DNA of 18,316 nt from Pseudomonadota bacterium (GTDB taxonomy: Bacteria; Pseudomonadota; Alphaproteobacteria; Acetobacterales; Acetobacteraceae), in assembly GCA_021808185.1 (NCBI GenBank), contig JAKBCB010000017.1, positions 1 to 18,316 of the forward strand, written 5' to 3'. Shown one piece after another: positions 7,773-14,664 of this stretch. Under the pieces are notes generated by a model. The model was not told where the DNA came from and searched no databases. It was given only the letters and a program-made list of their open reading frames with translations. A program made the translations under genes and the position numbers. The stretch's first letter is position 1. Every line of letters begins with the position of its first letter.

Positions 7773-9395
7773 GTGGACACGCCAGCCGACGCCGTGGAGG
7801 CCGCCAGACGCCGCCTCGCCGCGAACCCCTCGGACGCGGAGGCGCTGTTCGCGTTCGGCAATGCGCTGTGGTTCGCGGGCGAACCGGACGCCGCCGTGAC
7901 CGCGCTCGCCCGCGCGGTGGCGCTGCGGCCGGACCACGCGGATGCGCGCAACAACCTCGGCAACGCCCTGGTGGAACTCGACCGCCCGGCGGAGGCGGTG
8001 CCGCATTATCGCGCGGCGCTGGCGATGCGGGCGAGCCATGCGCCCACGCTCTACAACCTCGCCAACGCGCTGCTCGCCGCCGACCAGCCGGCGGAGGCGG
8101 AGGCGCGGTTCCGGGCGGCCCTCGCGCTCGATCCGCGGCACGCGGGGGCGATGAACAACCTGGGCAACCTGCTGCGCGCGCTGGGCCGCGCCGAGGACGC
8201 GGCGGAGCTGTACCGGCAGGTGATCGCGCTGCATCCGGACAGCGCGGGGGCGCGCAACAACCTCGGCCTCGCGCTGCTGGCGCTGCATCGCGCCACCGAG
8301 GCGGCGGAGTGCTTCATGGATGCGCTGCGGCTGCGGCCGGACTATGCCAACGCCTACAACAACCTCGGCGGCGCCATGCTGGCGATGGACCGGCCGGAGG
8401 AAGCCATTCCGCTGTTTCGCCAAGCCTTGGCACTGGACGAGGAACAGGTGCAGGCGCGCTTCGGCGAGAGCCTGGCGCTGCTCTCGCTCGGCCGGTTTCG
8501 CGAGGGATGGGAGGGTTACGAAAGCCGCTGGCAGGATGCGGGGTTTTGCGAGGGCACGCGCGAGCGCGCGACACCGCGCTGGGAGGGCGAGGACGCGGCC
8601 GGGCGCACGCTGCTGCTGCACAGCGAGCAGGGGCTGGGCGACACCATCCAGTTCGTGCGCTACGCGCCGATGGTGCGCGCCCTCGGCGCGCGCGTGGTAC
8701 TGGAGGTGCAGGCGCCGCTGGTGCCGCTGCTGGAGGGGCTTGCCGATGTCGTGCTGGCGGAAGGGGCCGAGTTGCCGCCGCACGATTTCCATTGCCCGCT
8801 GCTGACGCTGCCGCTGCTGTTCGGCACGACGCTGGAGAGTATTCCGGCCGACATTCCCTATCTGCGCGCGGATGGCGCCCGGCGCGCGGCGTGGCGCGAA
8901 CGGCTCGGGCCGGCGCGGCTGCCTCGCATCGGCATCGCCTTTTCCGGCAGCGAGGAGCATCCGGAGGACGCGCTGCGCTCGATCCCGGTCGCGCAACTGC
9001 GGCCGCTGCTGACATTGCCCGGCGTGGAGTTCCATGTCGCGCAAAGGGATGTTCGCGCGGCGGACGCCGACGCGCTGGCCCGTCTGCCCGGCGTGCGGGT
9101 GCACGGCGAACGGCTGGAAACCTTCGCCGAGACGGCGGCGCTGCTGCACCACATGGATCTGGTGGTCAGCGTCGATACCTCGGTGGCACATCTGGCTGGC
9201 GCGATGGGGCTGCCGGTGTGGCTGCTGGTGCAGACCAACGCCGATTTCCGCTGGCTGCGCGGGCGCGCGGACAGCCCATGGTACCCCAGCGCGCGACTGT
9301 TCCGCCAGGCGCGGGCGGGGGAATGGACGCGGGAGATCGCGCTGGTGGCGCAAGCTGTGCGAGTGTTCGCGGGGCGGTGGACGGGTGGTGGCTGA
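7773..9395 (+). CDS. TPR protein with C-terminal glycosyltransferase-like domain
   Basis: The 540-residue protein has two parts. From about residue 22 to 257 there are six to seven tetratricopeptide repeats with a regular 34-residue period (NNLGNALVELDRPAEAV-type units). From about 278 to 530 is a GT9/heptosyltransferase-like domain with LLHSEQGLGDTIQFVRY (281-297), IGIAFSG (386-392), DLVVSVDTSVAHLAGAMG (462-479) and WYPSARLFRQ (503-512). This architecture is common in Proteobacteria; a role in protein or surface-glycan glycosylation is usually proposed, with acceptor unknown. It has no signal peptide or membrane segment. The GTG at 7773 is the best start because the first TPR helix follows directly; its ribosome binding site is weak, and a GTG at 7794 is possible. 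It lies 64 bases after the SDR gene and ends 9 bases from the convergent permease gene. Confidence 0.85.
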   Translation: MDTPADAVEAARRRLAANPSDAEALFAFGNALWFAGEPDAAVTALARAVALRPDHADARNNLGNALVELDRPAEAVPHYRAALAMRASHAPTLYNLANALLAADQPAEAEARFRAALALDPRHAGAMNNLGNLLRALGRAEDAAELYRQVIALHPDSAGARNNLGLALLALHRATEAAECFMDALRLRPDYANAYNNLGGAMLAMDRPEEAIPLFRQALALDEEQVQARFGESLALLSLGRFREGWEGYESRWQDAGFCEGTRERATPRWEGEDAAGRTLLLHSEQGLGDTIQFVRYAPMVRALGARVVLEVQAPLVPLLEGLADVVLAEGAELPPHDFHCPLLTLPLLFGTTLESIPADIPYLRADGARRAAWRERLGPARLPRIGIAFSGSEEHPEDALRSIPVAQLRPLLTLPGVEFHVAQRDVRAADADALARLPGVRVHGERLETFAETAALLHHMDLVVSVDTSVAHLAGAMGLPVWLLVQTNADFRWLRGRADSPWYPSARLFRQARAGEWTREIALVAQAVRVFAGRWTGGG

Positions 9396-9404
9396 TAACG
9401 GGCT

Positions 9405-10511
9405 TTATTCGGACCGCCGCCGCGCGAGCCGGGCCGCCGCCGTCATGCTCGCGGCACCGAGCAGGGCGAGCGGCCAGTACTGGCCAAGCAAGTCGGCCAC
9501 GCCATCGCCTTCCAGGAACGTGCCACGCAGGATCACCATCAGATAGCGCATCGGGTTGAGGTAGGTAACGTACTGCACGGCCTCCGGCATGTTGGCGATG
9601 GGGGTCGCGAAGCCGGACAGGATGATCGCCGGCACGAGGAACAGGAACGCGCCGAGCAACCCTTGCTGCTGCGTCGCCGCGAGCGAGGAGATCATCAGCC
9701 CGATTCCGATCGCCGACACCAGGAACAGCAGCAAGCCGAGCGCGAGCGCCAGCAGGCTGCCGAGCAGCGGCACGCCGAACCAGAACACCGCCACGACCGC
9801 GATCAGCGTCGCCTCCCCGGCCCCGATCACGAGGCCGGGCACGGCCTTGCCGAGCAGGATCTCCCACGGCCGGTAAGGCGTGACGAGGAGCTGGTCGAAC
9901 GTGCCGGACTCGCGCTCGCGCACCACCGACAGGCCGCTGACCAGGATCGTGACGACGAAAGTGAGCAGGCCAACGATCCCGGGCACGACGAACCAGCGCG
10001 ACAGCAGGTTGGGATTGTACCAGGCGCGCACATCCAGCGTGGCCGCCGCGCGCGTGCCGCCATGCATCGCCGCCCATTCGGCATCGTAGTCGAGCACGAT
10101 GTTGCTCGCGTAGCTCAGCGCGACCGCGGCGGTGTTGGAGTTGCGCCCGTCGATCACGATTTGCAGCGGCGCCGGGCGATGCGTCAGCAGGTTGCGGGTG
10201 AAGTCGCGATCGACATGGATCGCGAGCAGTGCCGTCCGCGCGTCGATCAGCGCCGCCATCCCCTCGGTCGAGGGCAGGCTCGCCACCAGCCGGAAGGCGG
10301 GGGCACCGGCGAAGCGCGCGACCACCTGCCGCCCGGCGAAGCCGGGGTCCTCGTTGATGACCACGAAGGGAATGTTGGCGAGGTCGAAAGTGGCCGCGTA
10401 GCTGAACACCAGAAGCTGGATCAAGGGCGGGCCGACCAGCACCATGCGGCTCGCCTTGTCGCGCAGCAGGGCGAGAAATTCCTTGCGGATCAGGGCGAGC
10501 AATCGGGCCAT
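9405..10511 (-). CDS. ABC-2 type exporter permease, YbhR-like
   Basis: The 368-residue inner-membrane protein has the ABC-2 permease layout: one N-terminal membrane segment (about 23-42), a large periplasmic domain (about 43-172) and five further segments (about 174-196, 223-246, 252-275, 284-303, 343-360). The cytosolic coupling stretch RERESGTFDQLLVTP (198-212) between segments 2 and 3 is the family signature and contacts the ATPase. It pairs with the neighbouring permease to form the heterodimeric channel of a YbhFSR-type exporter. Its ATG lies one base after the stop of the upstream permease (TGACATG), so translation is coupled. The exported substrate is unknown; E. coli YbhFSR relatives are linked to drug and cation efflux. 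Confidence 0.92.
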   Translation of the reverse strand: MARLLALIRKEFLALLRDKASRMVLVGPPLIQLLVFSYAATFDLANIPFVVINEDPGFAGRQVVARFAGAPAFRLVASLPSTEGMAALIDARTALLAIHVDRDFTRNLLTHRPAPLQIVIDGRNSNTAAVALSYASNIVLDYDAEWAAMHGGTRAAATLDVRAWYNPNLLSRWFVVPGIVGLLTFVVTILVSGLSVVRERESGTFDQLLVTPYRPWEILLGKAVPGLVIGAGEATLIAVVAVFWFGVPLLGSLLALALGLLLFLVSAIGIGLMISSLAATQQQGLLGAFLFLVPAIILSGFATPIANMPEAVQYVTYLNPMRYLMVILRGTFLEGDGVADLLGQYWPLALLGAASMTAAARLARRRSE

Positions 10512-10512
10512 G

Positions 10513-11628
10513 TCAGTCCAGCCGCTTGTGTGAGCGCCACAGCGTGATGCCGAGAAAGAAGGCCGCCATGCCCGCCAGCGCCGCCGCGTCCGGCAGGATC
10601 ACCGGCCACACGTTGCCCGCCAGGAACACCGTTTGCAGGATCGAGACGAAATACCGCGCCGGCAGGATGTGCGTGATGAACTGGATCGGCGCCGGCATCG
10701 AGCGGATGTCGAAGATGAAGCCGGACAGGATGAAGGCGGGCAGGAAGGTGACAACGATGGCGATCTGGCCAGCGACGAACTGGTTGCGCGCCAGCGAGGA
10801 AATCAGCAGCCCCATCCCCAGCGCCACCAGCAGGAACAAGGCCGAGGCGCCGGTCAGCACCCAAAGACTTCCCTGGAGCGGCACGGCGAACAGCGTCACC
10901 GCCAGCACGACCGACAGCACCATCCCGCCCATGCCCAGCACGAAATACGGCAGCAGCTTGCCGAGCAGGATTTCCGCCATCGTCACCGGCGAGGCCATCA
11001 GCGCCTCCATCGTGCCGCGCTCCCACTCACGCGCGACGACAAGCGCGGTCAGCAGCGCGCCGATCAGCGTCATGATGACGGCGATCAGGCCGGGCACGAG
11101 ATAGTCGCGGCTGCGCAGCGCCGGATTGAACCAGATGCGCGTCTGCAACCCGACTGGAAAGGCGGCGGCGCTCGCCTGCTCCTGCTGCATCTGGGCCAGC
11201 CAGATCTGCCAGGACTGGGTCAGGTAGCCCTCGACCAGCCGCGCCGTATTGGCATCGACACCGTTCAGCGCGACGCCGATGGCGGCCGGGCCGGTGGCCA
11301 GCGTCTGGCGCGCAAAATCGCCGGGCAGCCAGACGAAGCCGCTGATCTCCCGCCGGGCCATCGCCGCGCGCGCGGCCGGCAGGCTGGGCAGCGCGTGCAC
11401 GTCGAAATAGCGGGAATGGCGCAGCGTGGCGATGAACGGCTCGGTCTGCGGGTTCGGGTGGTCGGCGATCACGCCCACCGGCACATGCTCGGCGTTCAGC
11501 GACACGCCGTAGCCGAACAGCAGCAGCAGGAACAACGGCAGCACGAAGGCGATCGCCAGCGCCGAGGGATCGCGCAGGATCTGCACGCTCTCCTTCCAGA
11601 TCAGCCCGCGCAGCCGGCCCACGTTCAT
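10513..11628 (-). CDS. ABC-2 type exporter permease, YbhS-like
   Basis: The 371-residue inner-membrane protein has the same layout as its downstream partner: a first membrane segment at about 22-41, a periplasmic domain at about 42-175, and segments near 177-199, 226-248, 257-279, 286-306 and 345-363. The coupling stretch is REWERGTMEALMASPV (200-215). The two permeases are related but clearly diverged, consistent with a heterodimer. The ATG overlaps the stop of the ATPase gene by 4 bases (ATGA). Gene order adaptor, double ATPase, permease, permease matches E. coli ybhG-F-S-R, which is the main basis for the YbhS label. Confidence 0.92.
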   Translation of the reverse strand: MNVGRLRGLIWKESVQILRDPSALAIAFVLPLFLLLLFGYGVSLNAEHVPVGVIADHPNPQTEPFIATLRHSRYFDVHALPSLPAARAAMARREISGFVWLPGDFARQTLATGPAAIGVALNGVDANTARLVEGYLTQSWQIWLAQMQQEQASAAAFPVGLQTRIWFNPALRSRDYLVPGLIAVIMTLIGALLTALVVAREWERGTMEALMASPVTMAEILLGKLLPYFVLGMGGMVLSVVLAVTLFAVPLQGSLWVLTGASALFLLVALGMGLLISSLARNQFVAGQIAIVVTFLPAFILSGFIFDIRSMPAPIQFITHILPARYFVSILQTVFLAGNVWPVILPDAAALAGMAAFFLGITLWRSHKRLD

Positions 11629-13361
11629 GCCGCCCGCCGCAGGCTGGCTTCATGCGCCGCGATCAGGGCGATGAAGGCGTCCTCCATGGTCGGGTCGGGC
11701 GTCTCGGGTGTGGCTGCGCGGGCGCGCACCTCGGCCGGCGTGCCGGCGGCCAGCACGCTGCCTTGCGACATCAGCACCAGCCGGTCGCAGTATTCCGCCT
11801 CGTCCATGAAATGCGTCGTCACCAGCACGGTCGTCCCGGACGCCGCGTACTGGTTGATGCGCTGCCAGAACTCCGAGCGGGCGAGCGGATCGACGCCCGA
11901 GGTCGGCTCGTCGAGGAACAGGATCGGCGGCTCGTGCAGCAGCGCGCAGGCCAGCGCCAGGCGCTGCTTGTAGCCGAGCGGGATGTCGCCGGCATTGCCG
12001 GACAGGAACGGGCCGAGTTCGAATTCCGCCTCCGCCCAGTCCAGCCGCGCCCGCAGCCGCGCGCCGCGCAGGCCGTAGGCGGCGGCGAAGAAAGCCAGGT
12101 TCTGCGCCACGCTGAGATTGCCGTAGAGCGCGAATTTCTGCGCCACGTAGCCGATCTGCCGGCGCGCATTGGCCGGCGCGCCGAGCAGATCCTGTCCGGC
12201 CACGCGCAGCTCGCCCGAGGAGGCCGGCAGCAGGCCGCACAGCATGCGGAACGTGGTGGTCTTGCCCGCGCCGTTGGCTCCCAGCAGGCCGAACACCTCG
12301 CCTCGCGCCACATCGAAGGTCACATCGTTGACGGCGTGGAAGCGACCGAACCAGCGGTTCAGCCCCGCCACATGCAGCACCGCCCCATCCCCCACCGAAG
12401 GCGTCGCCGGCGTAATAGGTGCTGGCGCCCGGCGCGGCCGGCGCGCCTGCAAGCGGTCCACGAATACGTCGGCGAACTCCGGCGCCACCGGGCGCCACGC
12501 GGCCCCGTCCAGCTCCGGCGGCGCGGCGCCGGTGGCGAGCAGCGCGCGCACCCCGGTTCCCTCCAGCCGCGCATCGGTCACGCCGGGGGCGGCCAGCAGA
12601 TGCTGTTGCAGCGCGCGGCGGTCGAGCGCCGCGTGCCGCACCGCGAAGCAGCGCCCGCCGAGATCCGCCGCCAGCGCATCCGGCGCCCCCTGCGCGAGCA
12701 GGCCGCCCTGATCGAGCAGCACCACCTCGTCGCAATGCGCCGCCTCGTCCAGATAGGCGGTGGAGACCAGCACGCTGACGCCGCGCTCGCGCAGGCCGGC
12801 GACGATGGCCCACAATTCCCGCCGCGAAATCGGGTCCACGCCCACCGTCGGCTCATCCAGCAGCAGCAGGTCCGGGACGCGCAGCAAGGCGCAGGCAAGG
12901 CCCAGCTTCTGCTTCATGCCGCCGGACAGCGCCCCTGCCCGCCGCGCGCCGAACGGGCCGAGCGCGGTCAGGCGCAGCAACTCGGCGTAGCGCGCCGCCC
13001 GCTGCGCTGGGGGCAGGCCCTGAAGCTGGGCATAGAGGTCCAGGTTCTCCTGCACCGACAGGTCTTCATAGAGGCCGAAGCGCTGCGGCATGTAACCGAT
13101 ACGGCGCTGGATGCGCGCCGCGTCATGCGCGACGTCCAGCCCGAGCACCTCCAGCCGACCACTATCCGGCCGCAACAGACCGGCGGCGAGCCGCAACAGC
13201 GTGGTCTTGCCAGCCGCATCCGGGCCGAGCAGGCCGGTGATGCGCCCGGACGGCACGCTGAGCGTGAGGTCGCGCAGGGCGGCCACGCGCCGTGCCCCGG
13301 CGCCGAACTGCTTGCCGACCCCGGCAAAGCGCAGCGCCGGGGCGAGGCCCGGTTCAGCCAC
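11625..13361 (-). CDS. Double ABC ATPase of a YbhFSR-type exporter, YbhF-like
   Basis: The 578-residue cytosolic protein contains two ABC ATPase domains joined by a Pro/Arg/Ala-rich linker (about 303-327). Domain 1 has Walker A GPDAAGKT (46-53), signature LSGGM (145-149) and Walker B LLLLDE (165-170), but Ala202 replaces the switch histidine (STAYLDE). Domain 2 has Walker A GANGAGKT (361-368), Walker B ILFLDE (480-485) and His517 in the H-loop (TTHFMDE), but its signature is degraded to PLGYKQ (461-466). Each ATP site pairs Walker A of one domain with the signature of the other, so one site should be fully canonical and one degenerate. I choose the GTG at 13361 because GGGGAG (13369-13374) lies 7 bases upstream; a GTG at 13376 would add five residues. 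The gene overlaps the adaptor gene by 8 bases. Confidence 0.92.
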   Translation of the reverse strand: MAEPGLAPALRFAGVGKQFGAGARRVAALRDLTLSVPSGRITGLLGPDAAGKTTLLRLAAGLLRPDSGRLEVLGLDVAHDAARIQRRIGYMPQRFGLYEDLSVQENLDLYAQLQGLPPAQRAARYAELLRLTALGPFGARRAGALSGGMKQKLGLACALLRVPDLLLLDEPTVGVDPISRRELWAIVAGLRERGVSVLVSTAYLDEAAHCDEVVLLDQGGLLAQGAPDALAADLGGRCFAVRHAALDRRALQQHLLAAPGVTDARLEGTGVRALLATGAAPPELDGAAWRPVAPEFADVFVDRLQARRPRRAPAPITPATPSVGDGAVLHVAGLNRWFGRFHAVNDVTFDVARGEVFGLLGANGAGKTTTFRMLCGLLPASSGELRVAGQDLLGAPANARRQIGYVAQKFALYGNLSVAQNLAFFAAAYGLRGARLRARLDWAEAEFELGPFLSGNAGDIPLGYKQRLALACALLHEPPILFLDEPTSGVDPLARSEFWQRINQYAASGTTVLVTTHFMDEAEYCDRLVLMSQGSVLAAGTPAEVRARAATPETPDPTMEDAFIALIAAHEASLRRAA

Positions 13362-14463
13362 AGGGCTGCTCCCCACGCGCCTGCGGGGCGTTGTCGCCGA
13401 GCGGGATCACCACCGTCACCGGCGCGCCCAGCCGCAGCCGGCCGTCCGGGTTGCACGCATAGACGTGCATGCGAAACACCAGCTCCGTGCGGAGTTCGGT
13501 GGTCTGCACGGTCTTGGGCGTGAACTCGGCCGTGGTGGCGATGAAGCCCACCCAGGCCGGGATCCGCTCGCCGGGGTAGGCGTCGCTCTCGACGAAGGCG
13601 CGCATCCCGGGGCGCACGCGGCCCAACTCGCGCTCCGGCAGGTAGGCACGGGCATAGACCGGGTTGGTCAGGTCCAGTGTCAGCGCCGGCCGGTCGGGGC
13701 TTGCCATGTCGCCGGGTTCCAGGATGCGATCCTCGATGGTGCCGTCGGCGGGGGCGTACAGGCGCGCATCGGCAAGCTGCTGGCGGGCGAGGGCGAGCGC
13801 CGCCTCGGCGGCCGCAAGCTGCGCCTCGGCGACCTTGATGTCCTCCCAGCGCGGCCCCTCCACCGCGAGCGCCAGGGCCTGCTCAGCCGATTCGCGATTG
13901 GCCGTCGCCACTTTCAGCGCCTGCTCGGCATTGTCGCGGTTCAACAGGGACTCGGCGCTGGTGCTGGCCAGCCGGGCATAGCGGGCATAGGTGACGCGGC
14001 TGTTCGCCTCGGTCGCCTGCGCGGCGGCCACCGTGGCGCGGGCCTGCGCGATTTCTTGGGGCCGGCTGCCGTTGCGCAGGCGCGTCAACGTGTTGCGCGC
14101 CGCGTCCGCATCGGCCGTTGCCTTGTCCACGCTCGCCTGTAGCCGCGTGGCGTCCAACTCGGCCAGCAACTGGCCCTTTCGCACGGAGTCACCTTCCTGC
14201 ACCAGCATGCGGAGGATGCGGTCGTTGTCGTTGAACGCAAGCTGCGTCTGGCGGATGTCGATCGTGCCATAGGCAAGCACCGCCGTCGCGGCCACCGGGG
14301 CCGGCGCGAACCGCCACCACGCGGCCCCGCCGCCGCCCAGGACGATGGCAAGTAAGATCACGATCAGCACCGGCCACGGCCGCCGGGTGCGGGTGGCGGC
14401 CCGCGGCGGCGCCACACTGCCGGGCAGCGGTGATTCCCTGGGAAGTGTGGATTGGCCAGACAT
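13354..14463 (-). CDS. HlyD/YbhG-like periplasmic adaptor of the ABC exporter
   Basis: The 369-residue membrane fusion protein has a Pro/Arg-rich cytosolic N terminus, a single membrane anchor at about 29-50, a first lipoyl half with EGDSVRKGQLLAELD (90-104), and a long Ala/Gln/Glu-rich alpha-helical hairpin (about 105-233). The second lipoyl half is ADARLYAPADGTIEDR (231-246), followed by a beta-barrel domain (about 250-355). Such adaptors join an inner-membrane ABC exporter to an outer-membrane channel. No outer-membrane TolC-like gene is in the window, so one encoded elsewhere would be needed. The ATG is preceded by AGGGGAG about 10 bases upstream. It is the first gene of the minus-strand exporter operon and is divergent from nrdJ. 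Confidence 0.92.
   Translation of the reverse strand: MSGQSTLPRESPLPGSVAPPRAATRTRRPWPVLIVILLAIVLGGGGAAWWRFAPAPVAATAVLAYGTIDIRQTQLAFNDNDRILRMLVQEGDSVRKGQLLAELDATRLQASVDKATADADAARNTLTRLRNGSRPQEIAQARATVAAAQATEANSRVTYARYARLASTSAESLLNRDNAEQALKVATANRESAEQALALAVEGPRWEDIKVAEAQLAAAEAALALARQQLADARLYAPADGTIEDRILEPGDMASPDRPALTLDLTNPVYARAYLPERELGRVRPGMRAFVESDAYPGERIPAWVGFIATTAEFTPKTVQTTELRTELVFRMHVYACNPDGRLRLGAPVTVVIPLGDNAPQARGEQPCG
13369..13374 (-). promoter_or_regulatory. Ribosome binding site deciding the ATPase start
   Basis: The minus strand reads GGGGAG, 7 bases before the GTG at 13361-13359. The alternative GTG at 13376-13374 has no comparable purine tract upstream and would itself overlap this site, so the shorter protein is preferred. 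Confidence 0.6.
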
Positions 14464-14484
14464 CGCCGCCGGTCTCCCCTGGTT

Positions 14485-14520
14485 CACGGGCGCGCGCCGG
14501 GCGCGCGATCCCGCCCCGTG
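14485..14520. repeat. Nested inverted repeat in the leader of the exporter operon
   Basis: A perfect 7-bp hairpin, CGCGCGC-CGG-GCGCGCG (14491-14507), is enclosed by outer arms CACGGG (14485-14490) and CCCGTG (14515-14520). It lies 22 to 57 bases before the adaptor ATG, just upstream of its ribosome binding site. It could be an operator or an RNA structure in the leader; function is unknown. Confidence 0.4.
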
Positions 14521-14554
14521 CGCGTCACCTACGCCCGGCCGCGCCGGGACAGCA

Positions 14555-14568
14555 TTGACCTCTGTCAA
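14555..14568. promoter_or_regulatory. FNR/FixK/DNR-type box between nrdJ and the exporter operon
   Basis: TTGAC-CTCT-GTCAA is a perfect inverted repeat fitting the TTGA-N6-TCAA core recognised by CRP/FNR-family oxygen or nitric oxide regulators. A -10-like CATAGT at 14590-14595 would put the transcription start near 14602, about 41 bases from the box centre, the standard class II activator position. The box is 96 bases before the nrdJ ATG and 92 bases from the adaptor ATG, so either or both sides could be controlled. The promoter is inferred from spacing only. Confidence 0.55.
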
Positions 14569-14587
14569 CCATCCGACCACCGGAAGA

Positions 14588-14601
14588 TGCATAGTAATGC
14601 A
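14588..14601. repeat. Inverted repeat TGCAT-AGTA-ATGCA over the presumed nrdJ -10 region
   Basis: A perfect 5-4-5 palindrome centred 33 bases downstream of the FNR-type box. It overlaps the candidate -10 element, as a repressor operator would. It does not match the NrdR box consensus. The binding protein, if any, is unknown. Confidence 0.4.
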
Positions 14602-14621
14602 CTGGCGGCAGGAGACTGAAG

Positions 14622-14635
14622 AGATCGGGCGATCT
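14622..14635. repeat. Inverted repeat AGATC-GGGC-GATCT in the presumed nrdJ leader
   Basis: A third perfect 5-4-5 inverted repeat, centred 34 bases after the second one and 30 bases before the nrdJ start. In RNA it could form a small hairpin ahead of translation. It may be chance. Confidence 0.3.
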
Positions 14636-14664
14636 TTCGCTCCCGCGGACCATTTCGGTATGCC

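Noticed and set aside
7945..8370. DNA repeats with roughly 102-base spacing (recurring gcgcaacaacctcgg-type words)
   Set aside because: They are the coding sequence of the 34-residue TPR units, not a separate repeat element or CRISPR.
7662..9353. A 563-codon minus-strand frame opposite the TPR/glycosyltransferase gene
   Set aside because: It mirrors the 34-residue TPR period of the real gene as an Arg/Gln-rich repeat and has no recognisable domain.
9396..9404. Terminator between the convergent TPR gene and the YbhR-like permease gene
   Set aside because: Only 9 bases separate the stops, and I could find no clean stem-loop followed by a T-run on either strand.
11652..13523. A 623-codon plus-strand frame opposite the double ATPase gene
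   Set aside because: Arg/Gln/His-rich translation with no motif; the opposite strand has two sets of Walker and signature motifs.
14464..14664. Cobalamin riboswitch ahead of the B12-dependent nrdJ
   Set aside because: The 201-base gap shows only short inverted repeats and I see no B12-box-like conserved core; B12 riboswitches more often control B12-independent alternatives or transporters.
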